A stretch of 64,000 nt of DNA. Source: Lachnospiraceae bacterium (GTDB lineage Bacteria; Bacillota; Clostridia; Lachnospirales; Lachnospiraceae). Shown here in pieces: positions 8,881 to 17,706 of the stretch. The translations under genes and the position numbers were made by a program. The number at the start of each line of letters is the position of its first letter. Within the stretch, counting starts at the first letter, position 1. A model generated the notes under the pieces. It worked only from the letters and a program-made list of their open reading frames with translations, was not told the origin of the DNA and did no database searches. Location of the stretch: NCBI GenBank assembly GCA_910574865.1, contig CAJTDN010000018.1, positions 1-64,000 on the forward strand. Direction: 5' to 3'.

Positions 8881-10035
8881 TCAAATTCCCTTTCGTTTGT
8901 ACCGCTCCGCCATTTCTTCCAGCGTCGCCGCTTCCACCTTGAAAGCCTTGCCGACACTGCCAAACCTGACAATCAACGTGCCCACCACTTCCTTCACGCC
9001 ATCCTCGATGCATTTGCAAATCCGCGCCACGTCGTCGTCCGGCACGTTTCCATACATCACCGTGTCCATGATTGGCGTAAGAAATACGCGCGGGTCGAAG
9101 GCCGCCTTGTTCTTTTCCATCAGCTCGTAAATGCCGCCAATCGTGGCGCTGTTTTGAAGTGCCGTTTCTCTCGCGAACAATTCTTTCATGTTGCGCGTCA
9201 CCGCCAGCCGGATGTCTGTGTCCACGTTAATCTTGTTGATGCCGCAACGCGCCGCCTCGATTAACTGGTTCACGTCGATTCCGTGGGCATTTTCCAATTT
9301 TCCGCCCAGGCCGTTGATTTCCTCCACGACATATTGCGGCACGGTGGACGACCCATGGCTGACCAGGTACCCTTCTATGTGCTCATGACGCATGCATTCC
9401 TTGATTGCAATGGCAATCTCCTTGCGGATTACCGCGTTTTTGCCCTTGTTCGCCCCGTGCATCGTGCCATAACTGATGGCCAGCGCGTCCACTCCCGTTT
9501 TTTTGAAAAATTCGACCGCGCCGAGCGGATTGGTGTACGTGCTGCCTTCCGAAAATACATGGTCTTCCACCCCGGCCAGCACGCCCAACTCCCCTTCCAC
9601 GCTCACGCCGCGCGCGTGCGCATACTTGACGACCTCCCTTGTCAATTCCACGTTTTCCGCAAACGGGAGCGAACTGCCGTCTATCATCACGCTCGTATAA
9701 CCGCCCTCGACGGCCGCCACGCACGAATCCAAACTCTTGCCGTGGTCAAGGTGCAACGCCATCGGAATGGGGCTGTCCTCCCCATACTTCTTCACTGCGG
9801 CGGCAATGTTTTTCGCCCCGGTCTTTTTGTCCTCCAGCGTGGCGTTCATAAAATCCGTGCGCCCGCCCATAAAGGCGTTGGCCAAATCCGCCCCCTACAA
9901 AATGGCGGGGCTTCGAAACATCTCGTGCACGCCGATTACCGCCTTGGCCTGGCAGACCGCGTTGACGTTGAACGCCCCCTGGGCGTAATTTCCCTTGTCC
10001 GCCGCTTCCAAAATCACCCTCATTGGTACTAACAT
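8881..10035 (-). pseudogene. fba: Class II fructose-bisphosphate aldolase, interrupted by an in-frame TAG
   Basis: Zn-dependent class II aldolase family, cleaving fructose-1,6-bisphosphate into triose phosphates. The start at 10035 (MLVPMRVILEAADKG) has GGAGG upstream. Zn and catalytic residues are present (LHLDHGK, SYGTMHG, VSHGSS). Near codon 45 the frame reads SPAIL-TAG-GADLANAFMGG (TAG at 9895-9897). Homologues normally have glutamine there, so a single CAG to TAG change is the simplest cause. Everything after the stop is intact and in frame. Either the gene is freshly inactivated, or the stop is suppressed, or it is a sequencing error. It belongs to the GH3-GPI-PFK-TPI operon. Confidence 0.9.
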
Positions 10036-10057
10036 AGTTACATCCTCCATTTTTTCA

Positions 10058-10244
10058 ACTGTGCGGTTGCCATAAATGACCTGCCAGCATGCCATTTATG
10101 GCAATGCCGACGGGGCGTTGGATTAACAACCTACTCCCAAATGAGCAAAACGCAGATGCATAAGCAGACGCAAGCGCGCGTAAGCGCGAGTTTTGCGAAT
10201 GTGAGAGTCAGATTGGATACTCCTTGGGGCGTCCAACCGCACAG
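10058..10244. repeat. Nested inverted repeats between aldolase and PFK genes
   Basis: CTGTGCGGTTG (10059-10069) is inverted at 10234-10244, bounding about 185 bases. Inside, TTGCCATAAATG (10067-10078) pairs with CATTTATGGCAA (10093-10104), and a GC-rich segment near 10170-10190 (GCGCGCGTAAGCGCG) is self-complementary. No gene is visible. It may be a small palindromic element that inserted into the operon, or a processing or attenuation structure. Confidence 0.6.
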
Positions 10245-10254
10245 ATGGATTTTT

Positions 10255-11418
10255 TCAATTGTACGACACCATCTCTGGCAGTTCCCCGCCAATCAGAGGA
10301 CGGCACCATTCTTTAAATTCCTCCGTCACGCCGTTCCCTTCTGCGTTGATGTACTCGTCGGGCATCGTGCGCTCGCGCAACATCACCTTGTCGATATCCG
10401 CCAAAAACGGCTTCGCCTTATAAGGCTCTGCCGATACCCGGCGAAACGCGACCATCTTGCCGCTCTCGCCGTCAAAGGCCGCCTTGCACGCAAGCCGTCC
10501 CGCCAGCTCCGCCTCATCCCTGTCCACCGGGCTTTGCAGCGCGATGGAGGCCCGGCCCAAAAGCCCCGGCTTTTCCCCCCGCGCCTTGTAGCCCAGGCGG
10601 CGGATGACCACGTTGGCCAGATGGGAACTGACGTCGCCAAAATACGTCGACCGCCCGACCTTGAAAATCGGTTCCACGACCGGCTCGCCGGCGGCATCTT
10701 TTAACCCCTCGCTCGCCACCACGACAATCCCGCTCTTCTTCTCCAATAATTTGCGCACGTCCTCGACGAATGCGTCCTCGTCGAACGGCCTCTCCGGCAG
10801 GTAAATCAAGTCCGGCCCCAGACCGTCCCCATCCCCCGCCAGCGCGCTGGCCGCCGTAATCCACCCGGCGTTCCTGCCCGAGGCTTCCACGACCACTACG
10901 TGGATGGGCAGCCCTTTGACGTCGGCACATACCTCGCGCACGCTCTGGGCAATGTAACGCGCCGCGCTGCCAAAACCGGGACTATGGTCCGTCACCGCGA
11001 TGTCATTGTCCATCGTCTTGGGAATTCCCATCACCTTCACGTCAAGTCCCTTGGCCTGGCACGTCTTGTATAATTTCCCGCAAGTGTCCATCGTCCCGTT
11101 ACCGCCATTGAACAGCACGTACCTGATATTCTTTTCCGCCAATATGTCCGCCATCCGCTCGTATTCGCCTTGCTCCAACTCATCGCGTGACGTGCCGATC
11201 GCGCTGCCCGGCGTCTGCAAAAGCAGCCGCAATTTTTCCTCCGGCACATTTTCCAATTCAATAAAATCTTTTTTCAAAAGACCACCCGTGCCGTTTCTGG
11301 CCGCGTAAATATGACAAATTCCCTCTTGCTTTTTCGCCTCGCGCACCGCCCCGTAAAGGGAGACGTTAAGAACCGCGGTCGGCCCGCCCCCGTGCACGAT
11401 TAACAGATTTTCTTCCAT
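10255..11418 (-). CDS. 6-phosphofructokinase family protein (PPi-PFK-like clade)
   Basis: Phosphofructokinase A family, expected to phosphorylate fructose-6-phosphate at C1. It is 387 residues, longer than bacterial ATP-PFK (about 320). The N-terminal loop is GGGPTAVLN and the donor-site motif is GGNGT (105-109). The catalytic motif is PKTMDND (133-139), with the lysine typical of the PPi-like branch. The hexose-binding SGRNAGW replaces MGRHAGW. Glycine in GGNGT suggests ATP, while lysine in PKT is found in PPi enzymes and in ATP-using relatives, so the donor is undecided. It starts 6 bases after the GPI gene's stop, with AAAGGA as ribosome binding site. Confidence 0.87.
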   Translation of the reverse strand: MEENLLIVHGGGPTAVLNVSLYGAVREAKKQEGICHIYAARNGTGGLLKKDFIELENVPEEKLRLLLQTPGSAIGTSRDELEQGEYERMADILAEKNIRYVLFNGGNGTMDTCGKLYKTCQAKGLDVKVMGIPKTMDNDIAVTDHSPGFGSAARYIAQSVREVCADVKGLPIHVVVVEASGRNAGWITAASALAGDGDGLGPDLIYLPERPFDEDAFVEDVRKLLEKKSGIVVVASEGLKDAAGEPVVEPIFKVGRSTYFGDVSSHLANVVIRRLGYKARGEKPGLLGRASIALQSPVDRDEAELAGRLACKAAFDGESGKMVAFRRVSAEPYKAKPFLADIDKVMLRERTMPDEYINAEGNGVTEEFKEWCRPLIGGELPEMVSYN

Positions 11419-11424
11419 ATCTAT

Positions 11425-12789
11425 CTACACATCCTTTCCCAGCGCCTCGAACATTTTCACCTTATATGCCTCGACCCCGGGCTGGTCAAACGGGTTCACG
11501 CCCGCCATTTTGCAAGAAAGATAGCACGCGAACTGGAAAAAATAGAACAACTGGCCAAAATGGTACGCGTCCAACGCCCCGATTTCCAACGTCATGCAGG
11601 GAACCCGCGCACTGTGGGCCGCCACGGTCGCCTCGTAGGCAATTTTATTGATACTCCAGAAATCCTTCCCGTCCAGATAATCAAACCCGTCGGCCAGGCT
11701 TGCCATCAGCGTTTCATCCGCCTCCACCACAAGGGAATCCTGCTGCCCTTTCACGTCAAGGAACGTCTCGAACAAAATGGGCGTTCCTTCCTGCACGAAC
11801 TGCCCTACCGAATGCAATTCTTCCGAATACTCCGAGGCCACCGGGAAGAGGCCTTTGCCATCCTTGCCCTCGCTCTCGGCAAATAATTGAATCCACCATT
11901 TGTAAAAATGACGGAACTGCGGCTCGAACGACGACAGCATTTCCACGCGGTACCCGTATCCATAAAGGACGTTTCGCATGCACGCGTATTGGTAGGCCGG
12001 GTTTCTTCCCGCAAGCTTACCACATACCTCCTTTTCGCCCGGTTTCTCTTGCACGGCACGCGCCGCCCGTTCCGCTCGCGCCTCCGCCCACGCGCCATGT
12101 GGCCTCTCCCCCCGCAATTCCATCTGCATGTCATGCGCGCCGCGAACCAATTCTTCAATATCGACTCCCGCCACGGCCATCGGCAGTAACCCCACGTTGG
12201 ACATGGCCGTGTAGCGCCCGCCGATATTTTCAGGGAACTCCAAAAACGTATACCCGTTTTCCGTACAAATTTCCTCCAGCCGGCTGCCCTTCGTCCCGGT
12301 GGCGATAATACGCTTTGCCGCCCGTTCCCCGTACCGCTCGTACAACCACTTGCGCAAAACGCGAAATGACGAGCCCGGCTCCAGCGTCTCAAAATTCTTG
12401 GCAATACAGTCGATATACACGGACTTGCCCTTAAGCCGCACCAGCATTTTTTTCAGGGCGTTCGCGGACAACGTGTTCCCGGCGTAAATGATTTCCGGCG
12501 TCCCGGGGCGTTGCAACGCCTCAATTACGGAGCGGGCGGCGTTGTTCGAGCCGCCCACCCCGATTAAAACAAACGCGTCCGCCTCCTGCCGAATTTTTTC
12601 CGCCAGCTTTTGCAATTTTTCCACCACCCGGGCATTCGCCCATACCTCCGTGTCCAACCACCCCAGGCTGTCCGCGTAAAGAGCCTCGCCCTCTTGCGCG
12701 GCCGCCAGCACGGATGCATTCTCGCCCAACGCCCGCTGATATTCCTCCTTCAGTTTTTCATTCTGTTTATGGACTATGAATTTTAACAT
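11425..12789 (-). CDS. pgi: Glucose-6-phosphate isomerase
   Basis: Interconverts glucose-6-phosphate and fructose-6-phosphate. Two SIS domains are evident: GVGGSNNAARSVIEAL (sugar-phosphate loop, about residues 77-92), the ATGTKGS region, and the catalytic-glutamate stretch PENIGGRYTAMSNVG. The C-terminal NPFDQPGVEAYK signature is clear. The 454 residues match the short Firmicute GPI type. It sits in the operon between the deleted GPH transporter and PFK. Because housekeeping glycolytic genes are seldom clustered with a glycosidase, this is probably a pathway-specific paralogue. Confidence 0.92.
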   Translation of the reverse strand: MLKFIVHKQNEKLKEEYQRALGENASVLAAAQEGEALYADSLGWLDTEVWANARVVEKLQKLAEKIRQEADAFVLIGVGGSNNAARSVIEALQRPGTPEIIYAGNTLSANALKKMLVRLKGKSVYIDCIAKNFETLEPGSSFRVLRKWLYERYGERAAKRIIATGTKGSRLEEICTENGYTFLEFPENIGGRYTAMSNVGLLPMAVAGVDIEELVRGAHDMQMELRGERPHGAWAEARAERAARAVQEKPGEKEVCGKLAGRNPAYQYACMRNVLYGYGYRVEMLSSFEPQFRHFYKWWIQLFAESEGKDGKGLFPVASEYSEELHSVGQFVQEGTPILFETFLDVKGQQDSLVVEADETLMASLADGFDYLDGKDFWSINKIAYEATVAAHSARVPCMTLEIGALDAYHFGQLFYFFQFACYLSCKMAGVNPFDQPGVEAYKVKMFEALGKDV

Positions 12790-12839
12790 CTCTTCACTCC
12801 CACGCTTGTTTTCTCTTAAACACTATTTTCCCATTAATG

Positions 12840-13409
12840 TCACTCAGCCGCCTGCCCTACCTCGGTCTCTTTCTGTTTCAATTCATCCAATGCCACCTGC
12901 AAATCGGCCTCCCCTTGCTTGTCAATCGGATAAAAATGCATGGCAATCAGCGTAATCACATATGCGGCAATCGGTATGAATGAACGGCATGCAAGCAACG
13001 CGTTTAGCGTCCCCTCACTTTGTACCGCCGCCGTCCAGCACAAACTATATAAAATATAGACAATATACGCATAAAGCACCTTGCCGCCCGCGCTAAAATT
13101 CGGTACCGTGAACAACGCAACAACTACCACCCCTAAAAGCGGCGCTCCAAAATGGATAAAGCCACGGTATTTTCCAAATCGTTTTAGATTCGTGCGGTCA
13201 ATAATCATGCCCATAATCGGATCCGTGAAAGCATCCACCAGTCTCGCCACCATGAACAACGTGCCGGCCACCACCGGGTCAAGTCCCATTACATTTGTGA
13301 AGAAAAACATCATAAACATCGTTATCAACATAAATATTAAATTATTAGCAATGTTTCCGACCGAAAACCACCATGCTTGTAAAGTCGTCGCCTCCGTCTG
13401 TCTCTTCAT
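12840..13409 (-). pseudogene. GPH-family sugar transporter with internal deletion
   Basis: Members of the glycoside-pentoside-hexuronide:cation symporter family have about 450 residues and 12 membrane spans; this frame has 189. The first ~125 residues are a normal N-terminal part, including FTNVMGLDPVVAGTLFM and DAFTDPIMGMIIDRT. They are joined in frame to a typical end (ALLACRSFIPIAAYVI and a hydrophilic tail). About 260 central residues are missing, so transport is unlikely. The ATG has AAGGGGG upstream. Position between GH3 and pgi suggests it once imported the glycoside for this operon. Confidence 0.82.
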
Positions 13410-13519
13410 CTTCGTACCCCCTTGTATCTGTTGTTTTTTTAATTGGCGATACCCTAAGTCCTGCCCTTATCACTTGGGTAATGCCAAACCACCATGTTCT
13501 TTGTCTTGACTACTCGCAA

Positions 13520-15994
13520 TCACTCCACCGTCACTCGGCTCGTGAAGCTCCGCTTGTGCAGCACATCCTCCGCTTCGCCGGTCAACGTGATTTCTCCCGC
13601 AAACGGCAGATTGTCGGAACTGTTGCCCACCATCACTTCCAGCCGTCCCGGCTCCACGACGAAACGCATTTCCTCGTCATAATATCCGAGCTGGGCGCAA
13701 TCCACCTGAAACGCCACTTGCTTTTTCTCACCGGGACGTAAATGCACCCTCGCAAATCCTGCCAACTGTCTGACCGGGCGCACCACGTGCGCGTCACAGA
13801 AATGCGTGTACAACTGAACCACCTCGTCGCCTTCGCGCTCCCCGGTATTCGCCACGCTGCAACGCACCTCGAACGTGCCGCTTGTCGGCACTTCCTTCTG
13901 CACCGTCTCAAAATCCGACAAGGCGAACGTGGTATAACTCAGACCATGTCCAAAGGAAAATAACGGGCTGTTTTCCTCGTCCACATATTTCACGTTCATG
14001 ATTTCAGATGCCGCCGAAACAGTCCCCTGGTTCTCACCATATGCCACTGCCTGGTTCTCGGATTTCATGGCTTTCCCCTGGTAGCCGCTTCCCGTGCGCT
14101 GGTTATATACGACCGGCACCTGCCCCACGCTCCGCGGAATCGTCACCGGCAGCTTTCCTCCGGGATTCAACTCGCCGGACAGCGCCTTGGCCACCGTGCG
14201 TCCGGCACCCGCCCCCGGCATCCATGCCTGCAGCATTCCCGCCGCATGCCCTGCCGCCCACGGGAGGGCGAAAATACCCGGCCCGTAAAGTACCAAAACG
14301 ACCGGCTTTCCCACGGCGGCGACGGCCTCCACCAACTGTTGCTGCACTCCCGGCAAGTCCAGATGGCAACGGTCCCTGCCCTCGCCTCCGGTCGTCCCGA
14401 ACCAACCACAGTTCCCGCCAACCGCCATAATGACCACGTCACATTCCTCCGCCGCTTGTACGGCTTCCTCAATACCTGACGTGTCCGCTCCGATTATGGA
14501 GCATCCCTTCGCATAACGCACGGAAAACCGTTTTTCTAATTCTTCCTTCAGGCTTGTCGCCCCCAGGGCGCGCAAGACACGCTCCATCCCGCTCGTCGAG
14601 GTCTCTTCCGATTCACCTCCCAAAGCCGCATATGGATTGTTGCCGCCTTCCGATTTTGCTTTCTCCGCCTCGTCCGCTATCCCGTTGAAGCTCGTACCCA
14701 TCCCCTTTTGTCCCGCCTCAATCATCTCAATGTATGCCGGATACGTGTAACCGCTGACCGGGTCACGCAGGCTGTCCGCGTGCGGACCCACCACCGCCAG
14801 CTTCGTCCCTGCCTTTAGCGGCAGAATTCCGTCATTTTTTAACAATACGAGGGACTTGTCGGAAATCTCGTCCGCCAGCTGCCGCTTTGTCTCATTGGTC
14901 ATGTGTGCCGCTACTTCCGACTCGTCCACGTATGGATGTTCAAACAGACCATACTCGAACTTGATTGTCAAAATTCTTCGCACTGACTCGTCCAGAACCG
15001 ACTCGTCCAGCTTCCCTTCCCGCACGTATTCCGGCAGTTTTTTAAACGCGTTCCCCACCGGGATTTCCGTGTCCAGCCCCGCCTTCTTGGCCAAATATCC
15101 GGCCTCCTCGTAGCTGCTTGCGACCTTGTAAAAATCATACATCTTCATCACGCCCGCGCCGTCACTTGTCAGCATTCCACGAAATCCCATCGTGTCACGC
15201 AAAAGCGTCTGGGCAATCTTCGGGTTCATTCCCACCGGCAGGCCGTCAATTTCCGAATAGGAAGCCATCATGCCGGAAACGTCCGCCTCCTTGGCCGCCG
15301 CCTCGAATGGCGTGGCAAATACCTCATATAGTTCTCGATCGGTAATCCGGCTCACGGCGGTGTTCAACCCTCCCTGCGTTTCCGAATAACCCAGGAAATG
15401 CTTGGCGATACAAGCCACCCCGTCCGTCTTGTTTTTCTGCATTCCCTTGATATAGCTGACTCCCATCTGGCTAATCAAATAGGGATCCTCGCCAAACGTT
15501 TCATACGTCCTGCCCCAGCGCGGGTCGCGGGAAACGTCCACGACCGGGCTCATGGCCGAGGTGATGCCCACCGCCCGCGTCTCCTCCCCGATAATCTCGC
15601 TCATTTTCTCGGCCAGTTCCGGCTCCCATGTGGCCGCCACGTTCGCCATGGACGGGAACAGCGTGCCTCCCGCCGCCGGATACCCGCACAGGTTTTCCGA
15701 CTGGAACGCGACCGGAATCCCCAGACGCGTCTTTTCCACAAAATACTTCTGAATCTGATTCGCCATATGGGCAATCTGCCCGGAAGATGCAAGTCCCAGC
15801 GTAGAAAACTGGGTAAAACGCCCGTGACCGTCCGGATATTTTTCCCGCATCGCCTCGTCCGTGACTTCCCCCATCGCCGCAAATATCGGCAAATCCCCAC
15901 ACAGCTGCGCCGCCTTTTCCTCCAACGTCATGCGCGCAAGCAAATCTTCCACGCGAACCTCCACCGACTGCGTGCTATCCTTGTACAACATCAT
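13520..15994 (-). CDS. Glycoside hydrolase family 3 beta-glucosidase-like
   Basis: GH3 enzyme of 824 residues, likely releasing glucose or xylose from beta-linked oligosaccharides or plant glycosides. The N-terminal barrel has VVDVSRDPRWGRTYE, the KHFLGY lysine-histidine motif and the nucleophile Asp278 in LTSDGAG. The (alpha/beta)6 domain (SLVLLKNDGILPL) and a C-terminal fibronectin-III-like domain (FSFGHGLSYTTF onward) follow. There is no signal peptide, so it acts inside the cell on imported glycosides. It is the first gene of the operon with a deleted GPH transporter and four glycolytic homologues. GAAGGAGG precedes the ATG. Confidence 0.93.
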   Translation of the reverse strand: MMLYKDSTQSVEVRVEDLLARMTLEEKAAQLCGDLPIFAAMGEVTDEAMREKYPDGHGRFTQFSTLGLASSGQIAHMANQIQKYFVEKTRLGIPVAFQSENLCGYPAAGGTLFPSMANVAATWEPELAEKMSEIIGEETRAVGITSAMSPVVDVSRDPRWGRTYETFGEDPYLISQMGVSYIKGMQKNKTDGVACIAKHFLGYSETQGGLNTAVSRITDRELYEVFATPFEAAAKEADVSGMMASYSEIDGLPVGMNPKIAQTLLRDTMGFRGMLTSDGAGVMKMYDFYKVASSYEEAGYLAKKAGLDTEIPVGNAFKKLPEYVREGKLDESVLDESVRRILTIKFEYGLFEHPYVDESEVAAHMTNETKRQLADEISDKSLVLLKNDGILPLKAGTKLAVVGPHADSLRDPVSGYTYPAYIEMIEAGQKGMGTSFNGIADEAEKAKSEGGNNPYAALGGESEETSTSGMERVLRALGATSLKEELEKRFSVRYAKGCSIIGADTSGIEEAVQAAEECDVVIMAVGGNCGWFGTTGGEGRDRCHLDLPGVQQQLVEAVAAVGKPVVLVLYGPGIFALPWAAGHAAGMLQAWMPGAGAGRTVAKALSGELNPGGKLPVTIPRSVGQVPVVYNQRTGSGYQGKAMKSENQAVAYGENQGTVSAASEIMNVKYVDEENSPLFSFGHGLSYTTFALSDFETVQKEVPTSGTFEVRCSVANTGEREGDEVVQLYTHFCDAHVVRPVRQLAGFARVHLRPGEKKQVAFQVDCAQLGYYDEEMRFVVEPGRLEVMVGNSSDNLPFAGEITLTGEAEDVLHKRSFTSRVTVE

Positions 15995-16077
15995 AAATCT
16001 TTCCTCCTTCTTTCTTTTTTTGGGATTTCTCCAGTTCCCTCGTGATGCTTTTAGTCCACTTCCATTCCCTTCGTTTA

Positions 16078-16128
16078 ATTAAAACTTTTAATAATATAGA
16101 TTATACATTATCTTAAATCTTTTAACAA
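16078..16128 (-). promoter_or_regulatory. Promoter and possible operator of the GH3-glycolysis operon
   Basis: On the minus strand TTGTTA (16128-16123) and TATAAT (16105-16100) are 17 bases apart. Overlapping the expected start point is the inverted repeat ATTAAAACTTTTAAT (16078-16092), a plausible repressor site. The ROK-type regulator at 17707-18906 is a candidate to bind it, by proximity only. Confidence 0.6.
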
Positions 16129-16142
16129 TATGTATATGTACT

Positions 16143-16200
16143 AAAAAAGGCACCTGAAATTTGTGCAATTTCCACAATATCCATTGCACACCGTTTCAGG
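16143..16200 (-). terminator. Rho-independent terminator
   Basis: On the minus strand CCTGAAA and TTTCAGG, and inside them TGTGCAAT and ATTGCACA, form a stem that is followed by TGCC and T6. It would end transcription coming from the DUF262/DUF3696 remnants and protect the downstream GH3 promoter. Confidence 0.7.
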
Positions 16201-16270
16201 CACCCATATATCTGGATTTTCTACCCATACCACTTCCTTGCCCATGGACGGCCTACGATTCATTATGTAC

Positions 16271-16456
16271 TCATTCCCACTTATGGGCGTTTAATTCATG
16301 TAAAATGTCGTCCCCCAAATCATCCGCAATATAACCATGGTACACGTTCCCTCCCGTACGCTGGAAAGCATAACTCTTTCCATGTTTTCTCGCATACAAT
16401 CTTCCTTTTATCCAAACGGCGTGATTTAACAAATCCTGAGCCGTCGCGTCATCCTG
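16271..16456 (-). pseudogene. 61-codon in-frame extension after the DUF3696 stop
   Basis: Directly after the TAG of the DUF3696 remnant (16457-16459) the same frame stays open for 61 codons and ends at TGA (16271-16273). The reading (ending GDDILHELNAHKWE) looks protein-like, with no known motif. It may be the tail of a third gene joined by deletion, or a continuation past an amber codon. It has no start codon or ribosome binding site of its own. Product unknown. Confidence 0.4.
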
Positions 16457-16800
16457 CTACAGTAATTCCATTAATGCATGATCCCACTCGTCAAGAAATC
16501 CTTCCGGCCAAATGTCAATTCTTCCATCTTCGTCCATTTCCGGACACGCCATCTTATGTTCATATCCCTCTTGTATATCCTTATAGAAGAAAAATATCCG
16601 GGTTTGTTCTTTTGCTATCTTTCCATTTTTTACCGCAAGACGGATTCCGTTTATCACATGGTCGCTATGTGTCTCGACAATAATTTGCGCTCCTCCTGCC
16701 CCTGCCGCGGCTATCAGTTCTCCAAGCATCCTCTGTCCGGCAGGATGGATGTGCGCCTCGGGATTTTCCAATAAAATCAAATCGCCCACAATTCGAAAAT
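16457..16800 (-). pseudogene. C-terminal fragment of a DUF3696 AAA-type ATPase
   Basis: The fragment begins in mid-protein at VGDLILLENPEAHIHP, the Walker B region of an ABC/RecF-like ATPase. It continues through VETHSDHVINGIR and ends in the DUF3696-type tail (WPEGFLDEWDHALMELL). The N-terminal Walker A part is absent, replaced by the DUF262 remnant that reads into it in another frame. ATPases of this type are often found beside DUF262 proteins in anti-phage loci (general knowledge; not tested here). It is certainly inactive alone. Confidence 0.8.
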
Positions 16801-17572
16801 CGCCTTATTAATCGGTCCCCTTCGCCTGTCCATACCTATTCTTCGAAAAGCATATTTTCCAAAAACGTCCCTGCAATAAATCATGACTCTGTTAAAATTA
16901 CGTTCTAATCGCTCCAGTTCCTTTTCTTCATAAGTATTAATCTTTTTCATCGTTTTTATTAGAAATGCGTCAATATCGTCTTCATATTCCTTTTCATAAT
17001 CCAATTCCGTGAACGCAAAGAAACGAATCACATACTCCTGATCCAGCATTCTGTCCGTTTTCACGGCATACTGGGTCGCTTCAAGAAATTCCTCACCTTG
17101 CGCAAGTTTTCCCGCCAGCTCCGTCACCTTTCCATGATTCATCGCGTTTCTGATTTCCTGGTCTTCCAGATGCAGGCCGCCGGTATTAATCCTCTGGAAA
17201 ATGTTATACACGACGCTGTCCGGAGTCCCGTTTTCCACGCAAAAAGATATAATCGGGGCTTCCTTTATCCTTCTGACATACTGGCGCGGCAATTCATCAA
17301 ATGTCTTCCCTTCAAACTCTTTCAAGTACTGTAATCCTTCAAGTTTCTTTTTCGTTCTAACGCAAGAACCTTCTTTCTCTTCACCAACCAGATAATTCGA
17401 AAACGCGGTCAGCCTTTGCAAGCCGTCAATCACACGCCAGCGCTCCTCGTCGGACGCGTCAAAATAGAACGTGGGTATCGGGATGCGTAACATCAGGGAC
17501 TCAATCAGCCGGCTTTGCCAGATGCACGATTTGTTCTATCTGCTCATCTTGTTTCGAATCATTCATGGACAT
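16777..17572 (-). pseudogene. DUF262 (ParB-like nuclease fold) protein, deleted and frameshifted
   Basis: DUF262 proteins carry a ParB/Srx-like fold with a DGQQR motif and occur in restriction-like defence. Here the motif is DGLQRLTAF. The apparent native start at 17572 (MSMNDSKQDEQIEQI, with an AAAGGGA site) reads only about 20 codons to a stop. The main homologous part resumes in another frame at WQSRLIESLMLRIPIP, so roughly 50 codons are lost. The far end runs directly into the middle of the DUF3696 gene near 16800, which implies a second deletion. The locus is a twice-deleted remnant. Confidence 0.78.
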
Positions 17573-17671
17573 GCCCGTTCCCTTTCCATATTTTACACGT
17601 TCTACCTATAAATATCCTTTAAGGTATACCATTTTACCACTTTTTTCACAAGCCGTTTTCAACAATGTTGC

Positions 17672-17706
17672 CATTCAGCCCCGCGCCAGTGCGGGCGAAT
17701 TGTAAC
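17672..17706. repeat. GTTACAATTC-type palindromic repeat
   Basis: Imperfect copy: a CATTCAGCCCCGCGCC half and its GCGGGCGAATTGTAAC partner. It abuts the stop codon of the ROK gene. It belongs to the same family as copies at 19618-19659 and 19967-20003. Confidence 0.7.

Noticed and set aside
9895-9897. Pyrrolysine or selenocysteine at the aldolase stop
   Set aside because: The stop is TAG, not TGA, homologues carry Gln there, no pyl genes or CTA-anticodon tRNA are present in the window, and other genes end normally in TAG.
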